Part shown: positions 25,788 to 32,809 of the stretch, in pieces
Layout of the letters: every line of letters starts with the position of its first letter
Numbering within the stretch: the first letter of the stretch is position 1
DNA from: Oscillospiraceae bacterium
GTDB lineage: Bacteria > Bacillota > Clostridia > Oscillospirales > Oscillospiraceae
Assembly: GCA_902761635.1 (NCBI GenBank)
Contig: CACWLG010000009.1
Span: forward strand, 1 to 58,852
Reading direction: 5' to 3'
DNA length: 58,852 bases
The notes under the pieces: generated by a model
Told to the model about the DNA's origin: nothing
Databases searched by the model: none
The model's input: only the letters and a program-made list of their open reading frames with translations
Translations under genes and position numbers: made by a program

Positions 25788-27074
25788 TCAGAGAAGCGTG
25801 CCGCACAGGGTCTCGCCCTCGACGCGCTCGATGCGCACATCGAGGAGCCGGCCGCGAAGGGCTGTCCCCTTGACTCTCACGGGCATGTAGGTGTCGCTGT
25901 GGCCGGTGCAGAAGCCGTCCTCCTCCGATTCAAAGAGGACCGGCAGGGTCTGCCCCACGCAGGAGCGGAGGAAGTCCCGGTGCATCGAATCGCACAGGCG
26001 CTGCTGCTCATGGGCGCGCTCCTCCTTGACCTTCTTCGGGCACTGGTCGGGCATCTCGTCCGCGGGCGTGCCGGGGCGGCGGGAATACGGGAAAACGTGC
26101 ATGGCGGCAAAGCTGCACTTTTCGAGGAAGGCGGCGGTCGCGGCGTTGTCCTCCCCCGTCTCGCCGGGAAAACCTGTGATGAGATCGCCGGTCAGGGCGC
26201 AGCCGGGGAAGTATTTGCGCAGAAGCTCGGTCTTTTCAAAAAACGCCGCGGTGTCGTACTTGCGGTTCATGGCCTTGAGCGTGCGGTCACAGCCCGATTG
26301 GAGCGAGAGGTGGAAGTGGCGGCAGAGCTTGCCGGTTGCCGCAAGGCGGCGGCAGAAATCCTCCGTGATGACCGTCGGCTCCAGGGAGCCCAGCCGGATA
26401 CGCATATGGGGGCTTGCCGCGGCGACGGCCTCAATGACATCGGCAAGGCCGGGCTTTCCGGGCAGGTCCACCCCGTAGGAGGCGACCTCAATGCCGGTGA
26501 GCACGATCTCCCGGTAGCCCTCGGCGTCGAGCCTTGCGCTCTCCCGGGCTGCCTCGTCACAGGGAAGGCTCCGCAGTCTCCCGCGCGTGTAGGGGATGAT
26601 GCAGTAGGTGCAGAAGTTGACGCAGCCGTCCTGGATCTTGAGCATGGCGCGGGTGCGGTGGTCCACCGCCCCGGCGGGCAGGCGCTCGATCTCGCGGCGC
26701 TTGAAGGGCTCGTCGATATCCCTTGTCTTCTCCCCGGCTGTGCAGGCTTTCACCACCGCGTCCACCAGCTTTTTCCGGTCAGCCGCGCCGAAGATCACGT
26801 CAGCGCCGATCTCCTTCACCGCGTCCGGCTCGATCTGGGAATAGCAGCCGCACACAGCCAGCACCGCGCCGGGGTTCTCGTCCCGCAGGCGGCGGATCAT
26901 CTGGCGGGATTTGCGCCCGCTCTCGGCGGTCACGGCGCAGGTATTGACGATCACGGCGTCCGCGATCTCCCCGGGCGCGGCGTGCTCAAAGCCCGCCTCA
27001 TTCAAAAAGCCCTCCATGGCCTGGGTCTCATACTGGTTGACCTTGCAGCCGAGAGTGGATATAATGTATTTCAT
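25788..27074 (-). CDS. mtaB: tRNA t6A37 methylthiotransferase, MtaB type
   Basis: Radical-SAM enzyme adding a methylthio group to t6A37 of tRNAs that read ANN codons. 428 residues from MKYIISTLGCKVNQYETQAM, typical of the family. The N-terminal UPF0004 domain supplies three cluster cysteines (LGCKVNQ, VNTCAVT, VCGCYSQ); the radical-SAM motif is QDGCVNFCTYCIIPYTRGR (CxxxCxxC); a C-terminal TRAM domain follows (QTLPVLFESEED...). The frame extends 22 codons further upstream but the family start is the Met at 27074. Divergent from the cysteine desulfurase, a potential sulfur supplier. Confidence 0.93.
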   Translation of the reverse strand: MKYIISTLGCKVNQYETQAMEGFLNEAGFEHAAPGEIADAVIVNTCAVTAESGRKSRQMIRRLRDENPGAVLAVCGCYSQIEPDAVKEIGADVIFGAADRKKLVDAVVKACTAGEKTRDIDEPFKRREIERLPAGAVDHRTRAMLKIQDGCVNFCTYCIIPYTRGRLRSLPCDEAARESARLDAEGYREIVLTGIEVASYGVDLPGKPGLADVIEAVAAASPHMRIRLGSLEPTVITEDFCRRLAATGKLCRHFHLSLQSGCDRTLKAMNRKYDTAAFFEKTELLRKYFPGCALTGDLITGFPGETGEDNAATAAFLEKCSFAAMHVFPYSRRPGTPADEMPDQCPKKVKEERAHEQQRLCDSMHRDFLRSCVGQTLPVLFESEEDGFCTGHSDTYMPVRVKGTALRGRLLDVRIERVEGETLCGTLL

Positions 27075-27170
27075 GCGTTTCTCCGTTTCGTATCTTTGCC
27101 TTCCCCCGGAGGGAAAGGCGAAAGTGCCATTAGTAAACATAATCTTGTAAACATAAAGAGGTTAACATAA

Positions 27171-28301
27171 ATGGAACACTATCTTGACAATTCCGCCACC
27201 ACGCAGGTCTGCCCAGAGGCGGCAGAGGCAGCCCTGGACGCCATGCTCCATACCTACGGCAATCCCAGCTCCACCTATACCAAGGGGCGGGAGGCGAAAA
27301 AGCTGCTGGACCGCTCCCGGAAGCTTGTGGCCGGGGCGCTGGGCTGCGAGGCGAAGGAGCTGGTGTTCACCTCCTGCGGCTCAGAGAGCGACAACTGGGC
27401 CCTGCTCTCGGGAGCCGAGGCCATGGCGCGCCGGGGCAGGCACGTCATCACGTCCCTTGTGGAGCACGACGCGGTGCGAAAAGCTGCCGAAGAGCTGGAG
27501 CGCCGCGGCTTTGAGCTGACCTGGCTCAAGCCCGACCGCACCGGGGCAGTGGACCCTGCTGCGCTGCGGGCCGCGCTCCGCCCTGATACTATACTCGTTT
27601 CCCTGATGCTGGTCAACAACGAAACCGGGGCTGTGACGGATATTGCCGCCATGTCCCGTGTTTTGAAGGAGGCCGGCTCCCAGGCCCTGCTGCATACGGA
27701 CGCGGTGCAGGCCTTTATGAAGCTGGACTTCACGCCCAGGCGCCTCGGCGCCGATCTCGTGAGCATCAGCGGGCACAAGATCCACGCCCCCAAGGGGATC
27801 GGGGCCCTGTACATCCGGGATGGGCTGCGCCTGCGCCCCTGTATCCTCGGCGGCGCGCAGGAGGAGGGCCGCCGCGCCGGGACCGAGGCCGTGCCGCAGA
27901 TCGCCGCCTTTGGGGAGGCCGCGCGCATCGCAAGGGCGGGCCTCGCGGAAAATGCCGCACACATGGCCGCGCTCAAGGCGGTGACGAAGGAGCGGCTGCA
28001 GGCCGTGATCCCGGAGATACAGATCCTGGATACCGCCGCGCCGCACATCCTCTCCGTCTCCCTGCCGGGCTTTCGCAGCGAGGTGCTGATGAACTGGCTG
28101 GAGGCAAAGGAGATCTATGTATCCCGCAGCTCCGCCTGCAAGAAGGGCGCGCGCAGCCACGTGCTGGAGGCCATCGGCATGGACCCGCGCCGCATCGACG
28201 GGGCCCTGCGCATCGGCTTCAGCCGCTATAACACCCGGGAGGACGCGGACGCCCTCTGCATCGCCCTGGAGGAGGCGCACAGGACGCTCGCCCACCGATA
28301 A
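27171..28301 (+). CDS. Cysteine desulfurase, NifS/IscS family
   Basis: PLP enzyme that takes sulfur from cysteine for Fe-S clusters and tRNA thiolation. 376 residues: YLDNSATTQVCPEA at the start, GNPSSTYTKGREAKKLL, VNNETGAVTDI, the PLP lysine in SISGHKIHAPKGIGALY, GGAQEEGRRAGTEAVPQIAAFG and the catalytic Cys in SRSSACKKGARSHVL, with the short loop of the NifS/IscS class I group. It is divergent from mtaB across 96 bases. AGAGG precedes the start. No scaffold gene is adjacent. Confidence 0.94.
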   Translation: MEHYLDNSATTQVCPEAAEAALDAMLHTYGNPSSTYTKGREAKKLLDRSRKLVAGALGCEAKELVFTSCGSESDNWALLSGAEAMARRGRHVITSLVEHDAVRKAAEELERRGFELTWLKPDRTGAVDPAALRAALRPDTILVSLMLVNNETGAVTDIAAMSRVLKEAGSQALLHTDAVQAFMKLDFTPRRLGADLVSISGHKIHAPKGIGALYIRDGLRLRPCILGGAQEEGRRAGTEAVPQIAAFGEAARIARAGLAENAAHMAALKAVTKERLQAVIPEIQILDTAAPHILSVSLPGFRSEVLMNWLEAKEIYVSRSSACKKGARSHVLEAIGMDPRRIDGALRIGFSRYNTREDADALCIALEEAHRTLAHR

Positions 28302-28306
28302 GCAAG

Positions 28307-28457
28307 GGGCGCGCTGCAAAATGCGTTAAACCGTCATTCCGAACCAGTGACCGACGTCACTGGTGTGGGAATCCGTCCTCTTAAAGCAGAGAAAACGGAT
28401 TGCCACGACCAGTTAGCGAACTGGTCTCGCAATGACAGCGCATATTGCAGCGCGCCC
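28307..28457. repeat. Nested palindromic repeats inside a terminator-like stem
   Basis: Outer arms GGGCGCGCTGCAAAATGCG (28307-28325) and CGCATATTGCAGCGCGCCC (28439-28457) pair with one mismatch and are followed by TGTTTTTTT, a terminator for the cysteine desulfurase. The 113 bases between them contain a second palindromic element bounded by GTCATT (28333) and AATGAC (28436), with internal hairpins built on CCAGTGAC-CGAC-GTCACTGG and GACCAGTTAGCGAACTGGTC. The inner unit resembles the widespread CGTCATTGCGAG...GGCAATCC type of bacterial interspersed repeat. Confidence 0.85.
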
Positions 28458-28464
28458 TGTTTTT

Positions 28465-29724
28465 TTACTCGTCCTCCGGATTGCTGTGGATGGGCTTGAG
28501 CGTTACAGGGTCGATGTAGTCAACGCCCTTGTAGTCCTCCTCCCCCTCCGGCAGATTGCTGCGCTGGAGGCGTTTTTTGATGCCCTCGTTGATGAAGGTG
28601 TAGATCACGACGAAGATCGGCACACCGAGTACCATGCCCCAGAAGCCGAAGAGGCCCGCGCCCACGATGATGGCAAACATGACCCAGAAGCCGCTGATGC
28701 CGACGGTGCTGCCCAGAATCTTGGGCCCGATGAAGTTGCCGTCGAGCTGCTGGAGCAGGATGACGAAGATGATGAAGATCAGGCACTTGACGGGATCGAC
28801 CATGAGAATGATGATCGCACTCGGGACAGCGCCGATCAGCGGGCCGAAGAAGGGAATGATATTCGTCACGCCGATCATCACGCTCACGAGCAGGGCGTAG
28901 GGCATCTGGAAGATCACGCAGAAGATGTAGCAAATGAGGCCCACGATGGCCGAATCCAGGAGCTTGCCGTTGAGAAAGCCGATGAAGGTCCGGTCGGTAA
29001 AGCGCAGGGCGTCCAGAAATTTCTTGGCGGATTCCACGCTCATAATGCTGTAAAGCATGCGCTTGGCCCGGGCGCTGAAGCCCTCCATATCATAGAGCAC
29101 ATAGATGGAGACGATGATGCCGATAACGATGTTGTAAACCGTCGTCACCACGTAGCGCACGCCCGTGCCCACGTTGGAAAGGAGATTGCCGAGCTTCGGC
29201 AGGATCGTCGTCTGCAGCCAGGAGACGATGTTCGTGTTCACATCGCCCAGGGTCTGGGCGACATAGCTGCTGATCTCGGGATAGTCGCTCAGGAGCTTGG
29301 TGGCCCAGTTGGTCAGCGACTCGATATAGGTCGGGGAGTTGATGACGATGGTCTCGATGCTGCTGTAGAGCTGGGGGATGATGAGGAAGAACAGCCCCGT
29401 CACCAGAGCCACCATGAACAGCACTGCCAGGATCACCGAGATCATGCGCGCCGCGCTGCCGCCCCCCTTGCCGCCCCTGGAGAGCTTCGCGAACAGCGGG
29501 CCGAAGAGCCTGTTCTGCAAAAAGCGCACGAGGGGGTTTAAGAGATACGCGATCACAAGGCCCCAGATAAAGGGACTGAGGATCTGCAGCAGCCGCGCGA
29601 TCCCGTTTCTGAGCTCGTCGATATACTTGAGCGCCATGAAAAACAGGATGGAACAGGCGATCACGCAAAAGGCCGTGATCCCCCAGTACAGATATTTTTT
29701 ATCCCATCGGAAAAACCGTCTCAT
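28465..29724 (-). CDS. AI-2E family transporter (PerM/YtvI type)
   Basis: 419-residue integral membrane protein with about 8 helices, from RRFFRWDKKYLYWGITAFCVIACS. It has the family features: an N-terminal helix pair, a periplasm-facing domain (residues about 140-205), IGVTNIIPFFGPLIGAVPSAIIIL, LLQQLDGNFIGPKILGSTVG and LVPIFVV-like ends. Members have been linked to autoinducer or ion export and to sporulation; the substrate here is not known. A longer frame exists upstream, but the start chosen follows the promoter and matches the family. Confidence 0.9.
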   Translation of the reverse strand: MRRFFRWDKKYLYWGITAFCVIACSILFFMALKYIDELRNGIARLLQILSPFIWGLVIAYLLNPLVRFLQNRLFGPLFAKLSRGGKGGGSAARMISVILAVLFMVALVTGLFFLIIPQLYSSIETIVINSPTYIESLTNWATKLLSDYPEISSYVAQTLGDVNTNIVSWLQTTILPKLGNLLSNVGTGVRYVVTTVYNIVIGIIVSIYVLYDMEGFSARAKRMLYSIMSVESAKKFLDALRFTDRTFIGFLNGKLLDSAIVGLICYIFCVIFQMPYALLVSVMIGVTNIIPFFGPLIGAVPSAIIILMVDPVKCLIFIIFVILLQQLDGNFIGPKILGSTVGISGFWVMFAIIVGAGLFGFWGMVLGVPIFVVIYTFINEGIKKRLQRSNLPEGEEDYKGVDYIDPVTLKPIHSNPEDE

Positions 29725-29785
29725 TCGCTGCTCCTCTCCGGCAGGCACTGTTCTGATTGCCTGCGGCTGCCGCTTATCTCTCCTT

Positions 29786-29814
29786 ATTTTATCCGCCCGT
29801 GTCCGCGCCGTCAA
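29786..29814 (-). promoter_or_regulatory. Promoter of the AI-2E family gene
   Basis: Minus strand: -35 TTGACG (29809-29814), 17-base spacer, -10 TAAAAT (29786-29791). Confidence 0.8.
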
Positions 29815-29866
29815 GCGGCAAAGCATTATTTTGTCTCCGACGTCTCGCCGGAAGCTGTGTTATGTT

Positions 29867-29894
29867 AACCGAATGCCCCGTATTCGGTTTTTTT
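29867..29894 (+). terminator. Orphan intrinsic terminator
   Basis: AACCGAAT, 7-base loop, ATTCGGTT with TTTTTTT on the plus strand. No plus-strand gene ends before it, so it may close a small RNA or act as a leader attenuator for the carboxypeptidase 200 bases downstream. Confidence 0.7.
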
Positions 29895-30091
29895 ATGCTC
29901 TGTCAGAGCTGTGGAAAACCCTGTGGAAAATGTTCAAAACACCGATGCCGCAAGGGATTTGTTCAAGCTCTGTTCATGAATCCCCTGCCGAAAAAAGTCG
30001 ATTTATACATAATCCGCGTAACCGCTGCATAAGCTCTCCCCGGCATTCATAGCTTCCAGACGGGACTATTTTTCGTTTTCGGGAGGGAGCT

Positions 30092-31234
30092 ATGAAGCGC
30101 ATTGTCTGCTGTATCCTGATTCTTACCCTGCCGGTGCTGCTCTGCGCCGGCGCCCATGCCGCGCCTGCGCAGACGCCGGCACTGACGATTGCGGCGCCGT
30201 CCGCGATCCTGATGGAGAAGGAGACCGGCGAGGTCCTGTACGAAAAGAACGCCGATGAGCCAGGCTTTCCCGCAAGCGTCACCAAGATCATGACGATGCT
30301 GCTGATCCTCGAGGCCATGGAGAAGGGCGCGCTCAGCCCCGACGACACCGTGGTCGCGAGCGCCCGGGCGGCCTCCTTCGGCGGAAGCTGCGTCTATCTC
30401 GAGGCGGGCGAACGCATGAGCGTGCACGACATGCTCAAGTGCATCGCCGTGGTCTCCGCCAACGACTGCGCCGTGGCCATGGCAGAGCATCTCAGCGGCA
30501 GTGAGGAGGCCTTTGTCAAAAAAATGAACGAGCGGGCCAGGGAGCTCGGCCTCACCCACACGCACTTTTCCAACTGCACAGGGCTTTTTGACGACGGGGA
30601 GCACTACACCACCGCGCGGGACGTGGCGATCCTGTCCCGGGAGCTGATACGCCACGAAGCCGTCAAGGCCTACACCACCATCTGGATGGACAGCATACGC
30701 GGCGGCAGCTTCGAGCTTGCCAACACCAACAAGCTGGTGTACTGGTATCCCGGCTGCACGGGCCTCAAGACCGGCTATACCTCCACGGCGCGCTACTGCC
30801 TCTCCGCAACCGCCGAACGGGGCGGCGTGGAGTACATCGCCGTCGTCATGCACGGCGAGAGCGCCGACTCCCGCAACCGGGATGCCGAGACGCTTTTGAG
30901 CTACGGCTTTGCCAATTTCCGGCTGATCCCCCTCACGGACGGGAAAGCCCTTCCGTCTGTGCCGGTGGAGCTGGGGAAAAAGAAGCTTGTCCCCCTCACG
31001 CTGGACGGTCCGGCCTGTCGTCTGGCCCCCAAGGGCGCGGAGCCGTCCTACACGCTCTCCCTCTCCCCCTCTGCCGCCGCGCCGGTACAGAAGGGGCAGC
31101 GGCTCGGGAGTCTCATCGTCACGGTCGGCGGAGAGCGGATCGCGGAGGTCCCGGTCTGCGCGGCGGAGGATGTGGACCGCATCGGCTTCGGGGGCCTGTT
31201 TGCCAGGCTTGGACTGAGCCTGCTGGGGGTATAA
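30092..31234 (+). CDS. D-alanyl-D-alanine carboxypeptidase (PBP5/DacF-like)
   Basis: Trims the terminal D-Ala of peptidoglycan stems. 380 residues with a signal peptide (KRIVCCILILTLPVLLCAGA), then a serine peptidase S11 domain: SxxK in FPASVTKIMTM, SxN in VVSANDCAVAM and KTG in GLKTGYTSTARYCLSA. A C-terminal PBP5-like beta domain and an amphipathic end (GGLFARLGLSLL) suit outer-leaflet membrane attachment. GGGAGGGAG precedes the ATG. Single gene, ended by a repeat-derived terminator. Confidence 0.95.
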   Translation: MKRIVCCILILTLPVLLCAGAHAAPAQTPALTIAAPSAILMEKETGEVLYEKNADEPGFPASVTKIMTMLLILEAMEKGALSPDDTVVASARAASFGGSCVYLEAGERMSVHDMLKCIAVVSANDCAVAMAEHLSGSEEAFVKKMNERARELGLTHTHFSNCTGLFDDGEHYTTARDVAILSRELIRHEAVKAYTTIWMDSIRGGSFELANTNKLVYWYPGCTGLKTGYTSTARYCLSATAERGGVEYIAVVMHGESADSRNRDAETLLSYGFANFRLIPLTDGKALPSVPVELGKKKLVPLTLDGPACRLAPKGAEPSYTLSLSPSAAAPVQKGQRLGSLIVTVGGERIAEVPVCAAEDVDRIGFGGLFARLGLSLLGV

Positions 31235-31236
31235 AG

Positions 31237-31407
31237 GCACGCGCTGCAGCATGCATATGGATGCAAAACCACAGGGTCGATCCCCAGATCGACCCGCCGA
31301 ATATGCGCAATGCTGCACAAACGACGGGCCGATGAGGGGAAGGTGAATTGCCCCGCAGGGGCAAGAGAGGCCGGCCTGGGCCGCATCGGCCCCTGCGACC
31401 TTTTTTT
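31237..31407 (-). repeat. Two-hairpin dispersed repeat, copy 2 (inverted, with nested insert)
   Basis: Inverted relative of 16726-16804. GGGTCGATC-CCCA-GATCGACCC (31274-31295) is linked through a CGAAT segment to GGGCCGAT (31326-31333), but the partner ATCGGCCC lies at 31385-31392; the loop has grown from 6 to 51 bases and holds its own hairpin TTGCCCCGCAGGGGCAA. A further pair, GCAGCAT...ATGCTGC, encloses the first hairpin. CCTTTTTTT after the last arm gives a plus-strand terminator for the carboxypeptidase. Confidence 0.8.
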
Positions 31408-31423
31408 GCGGCGTGCCTGTGTA

Positions 31424-32809
31424 TTACCCGTTCACCAGGTCCGCGACCCATTTGCGGCGCTTGACAAAGAAGCAGCCGAGCACGCACTTGATAAGCTCCA
31501 TGCCGTTGATGCAGAAGGACATGGGCACAAGGGGCAGCGCCGTATAGCGGGAGAGCACGAAGGCCAGCGGCACAACCAGCGCCCACTGATAGCAGCTGTC
31601 AAAGAGGAAGGTGATGAAGGACTGCCCGCCGGCCCGCAGCGTGAAGTAGCAGGCGTTGGTAAAGCCGTAGGCCGGCATGAAGACCGCCGTCACGAGGATG
31701 AGCCGGGAGGCAAGCCGCCGCACCGTGTCGGAGGTGTTGTAGATGCGCGGCATGAGCGGCGCAAAAAGGCCCATCACAAGCCCCACGGCGGCGCACAGGA
31801 CCACCGAGAAGACAAGGAGCTTTCTGTCCTCGTCCACGGCGCCCTCCAGATCCCCGGCGCCGAGGAGCTGGCCGACGATGATGGAGATGGCGTTGCCCAT
31901 GGAGAGGAAGGCGCAGAAGAAGAGATTGGAAACCGTGCGGCAGATATTGTCCGCCGAGACGGCCTCCAGCCCGCGCGTGGAATAGCACTGGCCCAGAAAG
32001 GTCATGCCGCTGGACCAGAGAAGCTCGTTTACAAGCAGCGGAAAGCCGATCACCGCGATCTGCCTTGCAAGCGCCCCGGGGATGCGGAGGCTTGCGAAGG
32101 CCGTTTCCAGGAAGCGGTTCTGCGCCCGGTGGCAGTGGGTCCAGACGATGACGATGCCGCACTCGATATAGCGGGCAATCACCGTGGCGACAGCCGCGCC
32201 CTCCACGCCGAGCGCGGGCGCGCCGAGCTTGCCGAAGATCAGGATATAGTTCAGCACAAGGTTCACCAGCACCGCCGCAATGCCCGCCTTCATGGGCAGC
32301 ACGGTCTCTCCCGTCTCACGCAGGGTGCTGGCATAGGCCATCTGCAGGGCAAAGGGCGGGAGCTGAAAAAGCATGATGTCGAGATAATCACGCTCGTGAC
32401 GGAAGGTGGCCTCCATGTCCAGGGCCTCCGATCCCTCATGGATGAACTGGCGGATCAGCGCGTCCCCGCCGAAGAAGAGCACAGCCCAGAAGCCCAGCAC
32501 TGCCGCAAAGCCGATATAGAGCTTGGCGCGGAAGGTATCCGCCACGCCCTTATGATCCCCGCTGCCGTAAAACTGGGCGGTGAGGATGCCCGCGCCCGCA
32601 AAGCCGCCGAAGATGCAGAGGTTGAAGACAAAGAGGAGCTGGTTGACGATGGCGACGCCCGACATGGGCTCCGTCCCCACCTGGCCGACCATGATGTTGT
32701 CGAGGAGGTTTACGAAATTCGTGATGAGATTCTGGATCAGAATGGGGACCATGATTGCGAACAGGCGCCGATAAAAGGCCCGGTCGCCGAAATATTTCTC
32801 AAGGGGCAT
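31424..32809 (-). CDS. MATE family efflux transporter
   Basis: 461-residue multidrug/toxin extrusion type antiporter with about 12 membrane segments in two pseudo-symmetric halves (IMVPILIQNLITNFVNLLDNIMVGQVG in the first, AVIGFPLLVNELLWSSGMTFLGQCY in the second). Likely driven by Na+ or H+; substrate unknown. AAAGGA lies 8 bases before the ATG at 32809, inside the end of the GLUG gene, overlapping it by 11 bases. Third gene of the MMPL-GLUG-MATE operon. Confidence 0.9.
   Translation of the reverse strand: MPLEKYFGDRAFYRRLFAIMVPILIQNLITNFVNLLDNIMVGQVGTEPMSGVAIVNQLLFVFNLCIFGGFAGAGILTAQFYGSGDHKGVADTFRAKLYIGFAAVLGFWAVLFFGGDALIRQFIHEGSEALDMEATFRHERDYLDIMLFQLPPFALQMAYASTLRETGETVLPMKAGIAAVLVNLVLNYILIFGKLGAPALGVEGAAVATVIARYIECGIVIVWTHCHRAQNRFLETAFASLRIPGALARQIAVIGFPLLVNELLWSSGMTFLGQCYSTRGLEAVSADNICRTVSNLFFCAFLSMGNAISIIVGQLLGAGDLEGAVDEDRKLLVFSVVLCAAVGLVMGLFAPLMPRIYNTSDTVRRLASRLILVTAVFMPAYGFTNACYFTLRAGGQSFITFLFDSCYQWALVVPLAFVLSRYTALPLVPMSFCINGMELIKCVLGCFFVKRRKWVADLVNG

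Larger units (their letters stand above)
29725..30091. other. Intergenic region upstream of the D,D-carboxypeptidase
   Basis: No gene seen. It contains the AI-2E promoter on the minus strand, a lone plus-strand terminator (29867-29894), and two TGTGGAAAA boxes 12 bases apart (29910-29918, 29922-29930), one base off the DnaA-box form TGTGGATAA. TGTTCA occurs three times (29931, 29959 and 29969 approximately). Confidence 0.6.
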
